Assembly (NCBI RefSeq): GCF_000195315.1
Contig: NC_015389.1
Coordinates: 2,046,001-2,110,000 of the forward strand
Direction of reading: 5' to 3'
Origin: Coriobacterium glomerans PW2
GTDB taxonomy: Bacteria > Actinomycetota > Coriobacteriia > Coriobacteriales > Coriobacteriaceae
DNA length: 64,000 nt
Below are positions 30,922 to 40,768 of this stretch, one piece after another; within the stretch, counting starts at the first letter, position 1, and each line of letters opens with the position of its first letter. Both the position numbers and the translations under genes were made by a program. The notes under the pieces are model-generated. The model saw nothing but the letters and a program-made list of their open reading frames with translations. It searched no databases and was not told where the DNA came from.

Positions 30922-31077
30922 GTGGCTCCTTCTTCTGCGAGATCGCGACCGGCATTGCAGCAAGCCGACTCATCGCCTCTAAGTATAGTATGAACCGCGG
31001 ACCGCAAGAGCGGGGAAAACCAACGGCCGCATCGGTTCGGTCGGCGGGAGCGCCGCCAGAGGATCGCGCGACGATGC

Positions 31078-31666
31078 TCAAGCCGAGCTCATGTTGGTCG
31101 CCTGCCTCGCCCTGGCGGCAATGAGTTTCTCCGTCGCCATGAGCCGGCACCTTCGGATCCGCGTTCACCTGATAGTCGACGAGCGACTTGCCCGGAGCGG
31201 ATATATTCATTTTGAATTTCTGGCTCGTCGTGATCGTAACCACAGCGAGGCCACTCGTGTCCATCTATCGCGAGCTGCTCATCGGCTGCATCACTGGATC
31301 CATGATGATGAGCGTGCCCGCCGCTATCGAGAATGTCTTGCCACCGGCCGACCGGCTCGTCGTCCCCCTTTTTAAGAAGCGGGCGCATAGAGCTTGGTAA
31401 TAGAGGATCCCGCCAGCGCTGTTCCGGTCACCGAGGCCTTGTCCTTGTCGCAGATCAGATAGAGCAATGTGTGGCCCGTCTTGGCGAAGACGCCGGTTTG
31501 GTACGATTCGCCATCATGGCCAGCGACACGCAAAAGCGCGGTTTTCGACCATTTTCCGCTACATTTTCGGTAAATAGTAGTCGAAAACCGCGCTTCTGCT
31601 GCGGTGTCGGCAGCCGTCCGGCTGCTCGGTCTCGCTCACGTGCCACCCTTTGAAGTTCTCGCTCAT
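31078..31666 (-). pseudogene. Broken gene of unknown function, interrupted by a palindromic element
   Basis: An ATG at 31666 overlaps the stop of the preceding gene as ATGA, which is how operon partners start here. The reading frame MSENFKGWHVSETEQPDG soon runs into the palindrome at 31534-31595 and stops. After the palindrome a different frame reads coherently (VAGHDGESYQTGVFAK, then TGHTLLYLICDKDKAS) up to KLYAPAS and a TAA near 31370. A third frame then continues with GKTFSIAAGTLIIMDPVMQP and, after a TAG, SGLAVVTITTSQKFKMNISA. The last piece, ATEKLIAARARRATNMSSA, needs another shift to reach the stop at 31078. I read this as one decayed gene; the C-terminal part could instead be a separate remnant. 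Family not recognised. Confidence 0.55.
31524..31608. repeat. Palindromic insertion-like element
   Basis: A perfect 16-base inverted repeat, AAGCGCGGTTTTCGAC at 31534-31549 and its complement at 31580-31595, encloses a 30-base AT-rich loop. The loop holds two near-copies of a GAAAATG word. Weaker outer pairing (GACAC/GTGTC) may extend the unit to about 31524-31608. It has no transposase and resembles a MITE or REP-like element. It sits inside a broken gene. Confidence 0.6.
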
Positions 31667-32643
31667 TGCATGCTCTGCTTGAATTTCCTCACGACGCCAG
31701 CCGGGTCCTTCTCGGGGGCGCCCCCCGTGAGCGTCTCTGCGCCCTTGAGAGCGTCCTGGAGGTTGCGATCGTCTCTCTCCGCTTCAAGATCGCCCTGCGA
31801 GATGCCCGGTTTCACGATGAGGGAGGACACGGAGTTCACCTGCTTTTGAATGCGATCGGCGATCTGTTCATCCATACCGACGATCCTGAGCTCAAGATCG
31901 ATATTGCTCGTAGCGGCTGAGCGCTGCTTCGTCCAGATGAATGTCAGAATCTGGCGCTTGGTGCCTTGTGCCGGCAAGAGACCGAAAAGGGAGCTGTGCG
32001 AGATGTTCCCATCGCCGTCGACGCGGGCCCAGACGTTGTAAACCACTCGGCTGATCTTATTGTTCAACAGAGCATTCGTGGCGAATGCAGATCCTTGGAT
32101 CTGGGCGTTCGAAAATACCTCGAGCTCGTTATGAGAGCGCGTATCGGTGACGCTCACCTCGACGTCGCCGGAGCGCTCGTCAGCCTGATCGACAGTGAAC
32201 TCCTGCGGGAACTGCGTGAAACCGCTGCCCCACTCCACACCGCCCTTCAGCGCCGTCTTCACGGTATCGATCGTGACCGACTCGGAGAGGTTCGCCGTGT
32301 TGAGACGCCGGATCACGCCGTAGATGATCTGGATGCCGACGATCAGGGCGAACGTGGCGACGACGAAGCCGATCGCGGCGCGGGAGATGGTGTGCCCGAC
32401 CTTTGAGCCGGATGGATCGTCGGCGGAAAGCGGGTCGATCGTTCGACGGCGTCGAGGCCGATCCCCTTGACCCAGAAGTCTGCCGATGGGCCCTGCGCCC
32501 GCCGTCGGCCTGCCTGCTCCATCGGGTCGCTGACGAGCGGACTCGTGGGAGCGACCATAAGCTGGATCAAGCACGCCCGAAGCATCGAGCTCGGAGAACA
32601 GCTCTGTGACCTCTTCACGTGTCAGCGGTTTCTTCGCCATCAT
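31663..32643 (-). CDS. Conserved membrane protein of unknown function
   Basis: 326 residues. A charged, disordered N-terminus of about 80 residues (ends RPRRRRTIDPLSADDPSGSK) leads to a single hydrophobic segment at about 88-112 (AAIGFVVATFALIVGIQIIYGVI). An outward-facing part rich in beta strands follows (DVEVSVTDTRSHNELEVFSN, RQILTFIWTKQR). The start overlaps the ABC exporter stop (ATGATG), and its own stop overlaps the start of the broken gene, so all three were one operon. No family recognised. The topology suggests a membrane-anchored extracellular domain, possibly working with the exporter. Confidence 0.6.
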   Translation of the reverse strand: MMAKKPLTREEVTELFSELDASGVLDPAYGRSHESARQRPDGAGRPTAGAGPIGRLLGQGDRPRRRRTIDPLSADDPSGSKVGHTISRAAIGFVVATFALIVGIQIIYGVIRRLNTANLSESVTIDTVKTALKGGVEWGSGFTQFPQEFTVDQADERSGDVEVSVTDTRSHNELEVFSNAQIQGSAFATNALLNNKISRVVYNVWARVDGDGNISHSSLFGLLPAQGTKRQILTFIWTKQRSAATSNIDLELRIVGMDEQIADRIQKQVNSVSSLIVKPGISQGDLEAERDDRNLQDALKGAETLTGGAPEKDPAGVVRKFKQSMQ

Positions 32644-34424
32644 CTGCCTGTCGCGTTCGATTTCCCCACCATGCGCACGCCCTCGAACTGCATTCGATAG
32701 TACCGTGCATAGGTTCCGCCACGGGCAAGAAGCTCCTCATGGGTACCGCGCTCCACGACCTGACCATGTTCCACGGTGACGATTTCATCGGCGTGTTTGA
32801 TAGTTGATAGGCGGTGCGCGATGATGACGGTCGTGCGGTTCTCCGCCAGATGCTCCAGCGAATCCTGCACGGCTTCCTCGCTCTCGTTGTCCAAGGCGCT
32901 GGTCGCCTCATCCAAGATGAGGATCGCCGGGTCCTTTAGAAAGACGCGAGCGATCGCGATGCGCTGCTTCTGCCCGCCGGAGAGCCGACCGCCGCGCTCG
33001 CCGACAACGGTATCGTAGCCGTCCTCAAGCGATTCTATGAACTCATGGATGTTCGCCTTGCGTGCCGCGTCGGCGATCTCCTCGTCGGTCGCTCCCGGCC
33101 GTCCGTATTCGATGTTGTCGCGAATCGTCCCATCGAACAGGTAGACGTCCTGCTGCACGAGACCGATGCTCCGACGAAGGCTCTCCTGCGTCACATCGCG
33201 CACATCTTGACCATCGATGGTGATCGCACCGGCGCTCACATCGTAGAAACGCGGGAGCAGCGCGCAAGTCGTCGATTTCCCGCCTCCCGAGGGGCCCACG
33301 AGCGCAATGGTTTCACCGGGGGCGATAGCGAGATTCATGTGATCGATGACCGGGCGCGCATGTCCCCTCTCGGAGATCTCGCGGTTCTCGTAAGAGAAGC
33401 TGACGTCGCGATACTCTATCGCGCCACGCCTGACGACCAGATCGGTGGCTCCAGGGCGATCCTTGATCTCGGGCATGCTCTCGAGCACCTCGTCCATGCG
33501 CCGGAACCCCGCGATCGCCTTCTGGAAGACCTCCGTGGAGTTCACAAGCGTCTCGATGGGGCCTGTGAACAACGTGATGTAGAGCGCGAACGTCGCCATG
33601 TCGACCGGGCTCATCGAGCGCTGCGCAACGAGATAGCCTCCGAGGACGACGATGATGGTGTAGAGCGATCCGGTCATGAGAGCGCTCGTGGTCTGATAGG
33701 TGCCCATGACCTTGTACATCGATTCCTTTGACCCGAGATAGCGGTCATTCGATCGGTAGAACTTGCGGCGCTCCGTCTCTTCGTTCGCGAAGGATTTCAC
33801 GACGCGCATGCCGGCCAGCGAATCCTGCAGCTGGGAATTGACCTCGGATATCTTGATGCGGTTGTCGGTGTAGACGGCTCGCATCGTGAGATTCTGGCGC
33901 ACCATGACGATGACGAAGATCAGCGTGACCGCGGCCATGACCGCGGCCAGGGTCTGCGAGATCAGAAACAGGATCACGAAGGCTCCGATGATCTCGGTGC
34001 CGCAGATGACGATCCATTCGGGCACGTGATGGGCCGCCTCGCAGATGTCGAACAGATCGTTCACGACGCGGCTCATCATGTCGCCGGAGTTCACGCGATC
34101 GAAATAGCTGAACGAGAATCGCTCGTATTGATCGAACAGATCTTGCCGCATCCTCGATTCCATGCGCGCGCCCATGACGTGACCCTGAGCCGAGACGAAG
34201 TACCGGCAGCCGCACCGTAACGCATACATGCAGATGAGACCTGCGGCGATATAGCCGAGCGCGCCTGTGATCGCGTCGCTGTCGCGCGTGAACAACCCGC
34301 CTGTGAGCGCCCGCAAGATGCTGGGAAAGGCCAGATCTATCCCGGCCATGACCAGAGCGCAGACGGTGTCGGCTGCGAACAGGAGCCGCTGGGGCCGGTA
34401 GTATGAGATGAACCGTCTAAACAT
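32640..34424 (-). CDS. ABC exporter, fused membrane and ATPase domains (MsbA/MdlB type)
   Basis: 594 residues. Six membrane segments span about 15-310, including FDRVNSGDMMSRVVNDLFDI in the first coupling region. The ATPase domain then shows Walker A GPSGGGKSTTCALLPRF, the Q-loop at IGLVQQDVYLFDGTIRDNI, signature LSGGQKQRIAIARVF, Walker B AILILDEATSALD and the switch His in IIAHRLSTI. It acts as a homodimer or heterodimer exporting lipids, drugs or peptides; substrate unknown. It is the first gene of a three-gene operon ending in the broken gene at 31078-31666. The ribosome binding site is weak (GAGAGGAG about 13 bases upstream). Confidence 0.9.
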   Translation of the reverse strand: MFRRFISYYRPQRLLFAADTVCALVMAGIDLAFPSILRALTGGLFTRDSDAITGALGYIAAGLICMYALRCGCRYFVSAQGHVMGARMESRMRQDLFDQYERFSFSYFDRVNSGDMMSRVVNDLFDICEAAHHVPEWIVICGTEIIGAFVILFLISQTLAAVMAAVTLIFVIVMVRQNLTMRAVYTDNRIKISEVNSQLQDSLAGMRVVKSFANEETERRKFYRSNDRYLGSKESMYKVMGTYQTTSALMTGSLYTIIVVLGGYLVAQRSMSPVDMATFALYITLFTGPIETLVNSTEVFQKAIAGFRRMDEVLESMPEIKDRPGATDLVVRRGAIEYRDVSFSYENREISERGHARPVIDHMNLAIAPGETIALVGPSGGGKSTTCALLPRFYDVSAGAITIDGQDVRDVTQESLRRSIGLVQQDVYLFDGTIRDNIEYGRPGATDEEIADAARKANIHEFIESLEDGYDTVVGERGGRLSGGQKQRIAIARVFLKDPAILILDEATSALDNESEEAVQDSLEHLAENRTTVIIAHRLSTIKHADEIVTVEHGQVVERGTHEELLARGGTYARYYRMQFEGVRMVGKSNATGR

Positions 34425-34456
34425 GGATGGCTCGGTCTCCTCTCAGACGAAACAGA

Positions 34457-35212
34457 TTAGATATCGCGCTCATCGCAAGCCGCTGACGTGTCCTCATGTG
34501 GCTGTGAAAGCTCCTGCTCGAGGCGGTGCGCCATGACATCGCATGCGAGCGCGCCTATCACCGTCTTCGCGTCCTCGATCTTGCCGTCGAGCACCGCGTC
34601 GACAAGCTCGTGCACGTCGACGAGATCCACATTCAGGAACTCATCCTCATCGGGACAGGCGTCGCCGAGCTCGAGCTGCGTGGCGAAATACAGATGAATG
34701 AGCTCGTCGGTGAACCCGGGAGAGGTGGCGATCGTCGTCAGATACGCGATGCGACCGGGCACGAAGCCGGTCTCCTCCTTGAGTTCGCGGCGAGCGGCTT
34801 CCAACGGCTCCTCACCCGGATCGATCTTGCCGGCCGGTATCTCCACGGTCACACGGTCAAGAGCGGTCCGGTATTGGCGCACCAGGGCGATCTTGCCCGT
34901 CTCGGTGAGCGCGACGATGGCGACCGCGCCCACGTGGCGCACGACATCGCGCTGTGAGCAGCGCCCGTTGGGAAGCCGTACATCGGAGGTCTCCACATTG
35001 AAGATCTTGCCGGACCAGACGGTGTCCTGCGTGAGAATGTCTTCGTGAAGCTCGACATCATGCTCGTCTTCATCGCCCAAGACAAGACCCTCGTGCTCGG
35101 CGTCGCGGACGTCGGGCTCCGAATCGGCGACATGGTCGTCTTTCGACCGGCCACAAGAAGCCGACCGTGCATCCCCGGCTTCAGAGCCGCTATCTCCAGT
35201 TGTGTCGCTCAT
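34457..35212 (-). CDS. NUDIX hydrolase, ADP-ribose pyrophosphatase type
   Basis: 251 residues from the ATG at 35212; the choice among in-frame ATGs at 35212, 35245 and 35260 is uncertain because none has a strong binding site. The NUDIX box is complete: GKIDPGEEPLEAARRELKEE followed by TGF. VDIVRHVGAVAIVAL-like strands before it, and SPGFTDELIHLYFATQL after it, match ADP-ribose pyrophosphatases (NudF/YqkG). An acidic, low-complexity head of about 65 residues precedes the domain and is unusual for the family. It probably hydrolyses ADP-ribose to AMP and ribose 5-phosphate in the cytoplasm. Confidence 0.85.
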   Translation of the reverse strand: MSDTTGDSGSEAGDARSASCGRSKDDHVADSEPDVRDAEHEGLVLGDEDEHDVELHEDILTQDTVWSGKIFNVETSDVRLPNGRCSQRDVVRHVGAVAIVALTETGKIALVRQYRTALDRVTVEIPAGKIDPGEEPLEAARRELKEETGFVPGRIAYLTTIATSPGFTDELIHLYFATQLELGDACPDEDEFLNVDLVDVHELVDAVLDGKIEDAKTVIGALACDVMAHRLEQELSQPHEDTSAACDERDI

Positions 35213-35308
35213 TGCTGTCCGCCCTTCCTTTCTGCTGGAAATCATACCTTCGAATCCCATTTCGGCGAGGCTCGAAGCTGAAGCCGAGACCGCGATGCGA
35301 AAAGGAGC

Positions 35309-36622
35309 TCAAACCCGGCGGGAGCGACCCTGAAGCGCGCGCTCGCCGATGTCGCTCCTGTATACCTTGCCTTCGAAGTCGATCATCTCGCACGCCGCAT
35401 AGGCGCGCTCACGGGCGATCGAAAGCGTCGACCCCAGCGCTGTCACCGCCAGCACGCGACCCCCCGAGCTCACCACGCGATCGCCGAGACGGGTCGTGCC
35501 CGCATGAAAGACCGTTACGCCATCGATCTCCTCGGCTGCGGCGATGCCGCTGATCGGCTTGCCCGTTTTGTAGGAGCCCGGGTAGCCGGCAGAGGCGAGC
35601 ACCACCGTGAGCGCGCAATCCTCGCGCCATCCGATCTCGACCTCATCGAGACCTCCGCGCGCGCACGCGAGCATGATCTCCAACAGATCGCCCTCCATGC
35701 GCGGCAGAACCACCTGCGTCTCGGGATCACCGAACCGCGCGTTGAACTCGATCACCTTGGGGCCGCTCGGGGTGAGCATGAAGCCCCCGTAGATGCAGCC
35801 GCGATACTCGATGCCGTCCTCGGCGAGAGCGACCATGACGGCATCGAGAATTCGCTCCATCTCCCTGCGCTCGGCGTCGCTCACGACGGGCACCGGGCTC
35901 ACGGCGCCCATGCCACCGGTGTTGGGACCTCGATCCCCGTCCCAGGCGCGCTTATGATCCTGCGAGGGAGCCATGGCGCGCACCACGCGCCCGTCGGTGA
36001 AAGCGAGCAGCGAGCACTCCGGTCCGCTCAGCATCTCCTCGATGACCACCTGCGAGCCGGCGTCGCCGAAGCTTCCCGAGAAGCATGCGCGAACCGCGTC
36101 GAGGGCCTGATCCAGCTCATGGGCCACGGTGACACCCTTGCCGGCTGCCAGGCCATCAGCCTTGATCACGAGCGGGGCGCCCTGCTCGCGAACATAGGCG
36201 AGTGCGTCGTTCACCTCAGAGAACACGGCATAGCGCGCCGTGGGAATCGATGCGCGCTCCATGAGCCGCTTAGAGAAGCTCTTCGAGCCCTCGAGCCGAG
36301 CCGCATCGCGGCCGGGACCGAAGCAGGGGATACCGGCTGCGCGCACGGCATCGGCGACGCCGGCTACAAGCGGTGCCTCGGGCCCGATGACCACGAGGCC
36401 GACCCCGTGCTCGCGGGCGAAGGAGCACACCGCGGCGGGATCGCTCTCGTCGAGCTCGACGTTCTCGCCGACCTGCGCAGTTCCGGCGTTTCCGGGTGCG
36501 ATGTAGAGGGCTCCGGCGCGCGCGGACGCGCTGAGCCGGGATGCGATCGCATGCTCGCGACCACCTGCCCCCAGCAGCAGGATATCAATCGATCGATCGA
36601 TGTCATCTTTGGCTTCAAGCAT
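35309..36622 (-). CDS. purD: Phosphoribosylamine--glycine ligase (GARS)
   Basis: 437 residues. Second step of purine synthesis, joining glycine to phosphoribosylamine. DILLLGAGGREHAIASRL starts the N-terminal domain; the ATP-grasp core has PLVIKADGLAAGKGVTVA, SLLAFTDGRVVRAMAPSQDHK and NTGGMGAVSPVP. The metal-binding end is FNARFGDPETQVVLPRM. AGGAGG lies four bases before the ATG. It follows purA on the same strand with a 45-base gap; the two could share a transcript. Length is normal. Confidence 0.96.
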   Translation of the reverse strand: MLEAKDDIDRSIDILLLGAGGREHAIASRLSASARAGALYIAPGNAGTAQVGENVELDESDPAAVCSFAREHGVGLVVIGPEAPLVAGVADAVRAAGIPCFGPGRDAARLEGSKSFSKRLMERASIPTARYAVFSEVNDALAYVREQGAPLVIKADGLAAGKGVTVAHELDQALDAVRACFSGSFGDAGSQVVIEEMLSGPECSLLAFTDGRVVRAMAPSQDHKRAWDGDRGPNTGGMGAVSPVPVVSDAERREMERILDAVMVALAEDGIEYRGCIYGGFMLTPSGPKVIEFNARFGDPETQVVLPRMEGDLLEIMLACARGGLDEVEIGWREDCALTVVLASAGYPGSYKTGKPISGIAAAEEIDGVTVFHAGTTRLGDRVVSSGGRVLAVTALGSTLSIARERAYAACEMIDFEGKVYRSDIGERALQGRSRRV

Positions 36623-36667
36623 GAATCCTCCTCGCGATGCGCCTGGCGAACCATTGGTCGTTTTAGC

Positions 36668-37963
<1,296 letters not shown>

Positions 37964-38040
37964 TCACTCGAGCTCCATCGTGAGCCGCACGGCGCGCGCG
38001 GCTCAAGACGAGCGACAAACGCTCACATTATATCGCGTCC

Positions 38041-39441
38041 TCAGACCTCTCCATGCACGCCATCAAGCTCATAGAACTTTGTCGAAGCGGGGATGAACAT
38101 GAGATCGACCTCACCGGTCGGGCCGGAGCGGTTCTTCGCGACGATGATTCGGGTGACCCCCGTGTCGGGACGATCGGGGCGCTGGGCCTCCTGCTCGTCA
38201 GAAGATCGGTCCAGAAACATGACGATATCCGCATCCTGCTCGATGGATCCGGACTCGCGAAGATCTGAAAGCTGCGGGCGTTTCCCCGTGCGCGATTCCA
38301 CTGCACGGGATAGCTGCGACAAGGCGATGACGGGGGCCTTGAGATCCTTTGCCATGATCTTGAGCGCGCGGCTCATCTCGGAGACCTCGACGGCGCGGTT
38401 CTCAGCGCGGCGGCCGGGGGGCGGGCTCACGAGCTGCAGATAATCAAGGATGATGACGGCTCGCTCGTGGTTATGGAGCATGCGGCGGGCCTTGGCTCTG
38501 ACCTCGGTGATAGTCGTCCCGGGGGTGTCATCGATCAGGATGTCGAGGTTTGACAGATCTCTGGTCGCCTCATTGATGCTCGCCCATTGCTCGGCTCGAA
38601 TATTGCCGCAGCGAAAATCTGAGATCGAGATCATAGCCTGTGCGCAGATGAGTCGCTGGGCGATCTCCTTTCCACTCATCTCGAGCGAGAAGAACCCGAC
38701 GCGGTAACCGGCCGCGGCGGCATTGAGCGCGAGATTGAGCGAGAACGACGTTTTGCCCACCGCGGGACGGGCTCCCACGATGATGAGCTGCCCCTCGCGC
38801 AGACCCAGCAGCAAGCGGTCGAGACTCGGGAAATCAGTGGGGACGCCTTGCGCCACGCCACCTGCGAGGCTGACCTCCTCAGCCTCGGCATACGCTTCTG
38901 CCATGAACGCGGTGAGCGGTTGAAAGGAGCTTTTGACCTCGCGTGCGGTCACCGACAGGAGCATGCCCTCCGCGCGCTCGATGACCTCATGCGTGTCGAG
39001 GGGCGCATCAAAGGCCAGGGCGTTGATCTGATTCGTGGCCCCGATGATCTCGCGTAACATGGCATCGCGCCGCACGATGCCGGCGTGGTGCTGCCAATTC
39101 ACCAGCGCCAGCGTCTGCCCTATGAGCTCCAAGACGTATGCCTCCCCGCCGATGGCGGCGAGCTTGTCTATGGAGCGCAGGTAATCGATGAGCGAGATGG
39201 AATCGATCGGAAGGCTGCGAGCGCTCATGTCCTGCATCGCCATGAACAGGGTCCTGTGCGCGGGCCGGTAGAAGTCATCGGGTACGAGCTCGACGGTGGC
39301 ATCCTCCACGACATCGCCCGACAGGATCATCGCTGCGAGAACATTCGCCTCGGCTTCAGGATTGTTCGGCAGACCCTGTCTAGAGCCGCGATCGACGAAG
39401 GTTGACGGCGCCCATGCGTAGTCGGTTGACGCAACGTCCAT
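38041..39441 (-). CDS. dnaB: Replicative DNA helicase
   Basis: 466 residues. The N-terminal helical domain opens with QGLPNNPEAEANVLAAMI. A RecA-like motor follows: Walker A is GARPAVGKTSFSLNLA, Walker B region AVIILDYLQLVSPP, and AVESRTGKRPQLSDLRESGSIEQ carries the arginine finger area. It unwinds DNA at the replication fork as a hexamer. AGGAG lies eight bases upstream of the ATG. It is the last gene on the strand after the rpsF-rplI operon but is separated from it by a strong terminator, so it has its own promoter. Three DnaA-box-like sequences lie about 190-240 bases upstream. Confidence 0.95.
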   Translation of the reverse strand: MDVASTDYAWAPSTFVDRGSRQGLPNNPEAEANVLAAMILSGDVVEDATVELVPDDFYRPAHRTLFMAMQDMSARSLPIDSISLIDYLRSIDKLAAIGGEAYVLELIGQTLALVNWQHHAGIVRRDAMLREIIGATNQINALAFDAPLDTHEVIERAEGMLLSVTAREVKSSFQPLTAFMAEAYAEAEEVSLAGGVAQGVPTDFPSLDRLLLGLREGQLIIVGARPAVGKTSFSLNLALNAAAAGYRVGFFSLEMSGKEIAQRLICAQAMISISDFRCGNIRAEQWASINEATRDLSNLDILIDDTPGTTITEVRAKARRMLHNHERAVIILDYLQLVSPPPGRRAENRAVEVSEMSRALKIMAKDLKAPVIALSQLSRAVESRTGKRPQLSDLRESGSIEQDADIVMFLDRSSDEQEAQRPDRPDTGVTRIIVAKNRSGPTGEVDLMFIPASTKFYELDGVHGEV

Positions 39442-39990
39442 GCGATCTGCTCCTGTCTGACTGTTGTTTCTCGGAGGTGTGCGAGCATCAATACTAAAGC
39501 ATCCGAAGACGTTGGCAAGGGTCTGCCGTCCAAGATGCGGCGAGATGCGAGCAGGCTCATCTGAAGTCGCGCGCTCTCCACACGGGCGTGTAGAAAACCC
39601 TATAGGTCGGTTCAGCGCGAATATAAGTTATCAACGTTTTCCACAATTCAAAACACCGATATCTGAAAGTTATCCACACGTGCAAGATTTTTGACGGGGG
39701 GCCTGAATTTTGGAGATTTCGACGCAGGTATGGAGGAGTCGCGAATATGCTGATCTCATGAAATGGCAGCTCAGAGTATAGATATCAGAAAACGCGCAGT
39801 ACATTGCACTCAAAGAATGTGCAGATGACAACTGCACGATGGTGTGAACAAAGTACCGTTTGAATCGAGTTTTTCAGCTGGAGCACCAAAGACCTGTTAA
39901 CTTCTCATCTCATTCATTTGTCAAGAAAAAAAGAATTCCGATATTCTCTGAATCAAACGCACATCGATGGGTTTGAATGCTCACCGGATG
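39442..39990. other. 549-base AT-rich non-coding region upstream of dnaB
   Basis: No open frame with a binding site is supported here. The middle (39600-39960) is clearly AT-richer than its surroundings. It holds the DnaA-box cluster and a possible minus-strand -10 (TATATT) overlapping it. A fourth, weaker DnaA-like word (TGTGAACAA, 39843-39851, minus strand TTGTTCACA) is also present. It may hold the dnaB promoter. Confidence 0.5.
39628..39678 (+). promoter_or_regulatory. Cluster of DnaA boxes upstream of dnaB
   Basis: TTATCCACA (39670-39678) is an exact consensus box. TTTTCCACA (39637-39645) is a one-base variant, and TTATCAACG (39628-39636) directly abuts it. All three lie on the plus strand within 51 bases of AT-rich DNA. 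No dnaA or dnaN gene is in the window. Confidence 0.6.
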
Positions 39991-40043
39991 AAAAAAGATC
40001 GGGACGCGTCGCGATCGGTTGATCGCGTTCGCATCCCGATCTT
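39991..40043 (-). terminator. Strong rho-independent terminator of the rpsF-rplI operon
   Basis: On the minus strand AAGATCGGGATGCG pairs with CGCGTCCCGATCTT through a long stem with an inner GCGATC/GATCGC pairing, followed directly by a run of six T. It ends the ribosomal protein operon before dnaB. Confidence 0.85.
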
Positions 40044-40117
40044 GAAATACAGTCGCGCTGATCGCGTGATGCGAAGAGCTTTCGACCAGAGATCGCGGTT
40101 TTGAGTCGCTGCATGCG

Positions 40118-40140
40118 AGAGGCTGATTCGATCAGCCTCT
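40118..40140 (-). terminator. Hairpin just after rplI
   Basis: AGAGGCTGAT and ATCAGCCTCT form a perfect ten-base stem with a three-base loop, nine bases past the rplI stop. No U-tract follows; it may protect the mRNA end or pause polymerase before the main terminator. Confidence 0.5.
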
Positions 40141-40148
40141 TCGGTCTC

Positions 40149-40724
40149 TTACTCGCTCGACGCGGTCGGCTCGGCCTCAGAGGGCTGCTCGGCTTCCTCT
40201 GCGTCAGCCCCATCAGTCGCAGGGCCCTCGGCGGCATCCTTTGCGAGCTGAGCTTTCGCCTGCTCGTCCGCCTCCTCGGCGGTGATGCCGATCAGGACCT
40301 CCACAGAAGCGCGAATATCGCGATACAGACCGATGACGACCTCGTGGACACCCGCGACCTTGATGGGCTTTCCGAGCTCGACGCGCTTGCGATCGATCTC
40401 GACGTCCAACTGCTTCTGGATCGCCTCTGCGATCATGGCCGCGGTCACCGATCCGAACAGGATGCCCTCATCGCCGACTTTGGCATCCACGATGACCTGT
40501 TTGCCCTCAAGGGCTGCTTTGAGCGCGCCAGCCTGCTCGATACGAGCGGCCTCGCGCTTCTCGATATTGCTGCGGCGCTCCTCGAGCTGTTTCAGATTGC
40601 CCTTGGTGGCGGCGACGGCGAGCTTCTTCGGGAACAGGTAGTTCTCGGCGTATCCCTGAGCGACATCAACGATGTCACCCTCGCCGCCCTTGCCCTTGAG
40701 CTCGCTCAGAAGAACGACTTTCAT
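40149..40724 (-). CDS. rplI: 50S ribosomal protein L9
   Basis: 191 residues. The N-terminal RNA-binding domain reads MKVVLLSELKGKGGEGDIVDVAQGYAENYLFPK, the L9 signature. A long connecting helix (LKQLEERRSNIEKREAARIEQ) and the C-terminal domain (GILFGSVTAAMIAEAIQKQ) follow. The usual length is near 149. Here the last 35 or so residues form an acidic, alanine-rich tail (DGADAEEAEQPSEAEPTASSE) of no known role. GGGAG precedes the ATG. It is the last gene of the rpsF-ssb-rpsR-DUF2232-rplI operon. Confidence 0.96.
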   Translation of the reverse strand: MKVVLLSELKGKGGEGDIVDVAQGYAENYLFPKKLAVAATKGNLKQLEERRSNIEKREAARIEQAGALKAALEGKQVIVDAKVGDEGILFGSVTAAMIAEAIQKQLDVEIDRKRVELGKPIKVAGVHEVVIGLYRDIRASVEVLIGITAEEADEQAKAQLAKDAAEGPATDGADAEEAEQPSEAEPTASSE

Positions 40725-40768
40725 GAAATCTCCCTAGCGACACGCACCGCACTCGCGCGGTGCCCTGC

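Noticed and set aside
39442-39990. A complete chromosomal origin
   Set aside because: There are only three good DnaA boxes and no dnaA, dnaN or rpmH nearby. Kept as a DnaA-box cluster, not called oriC.
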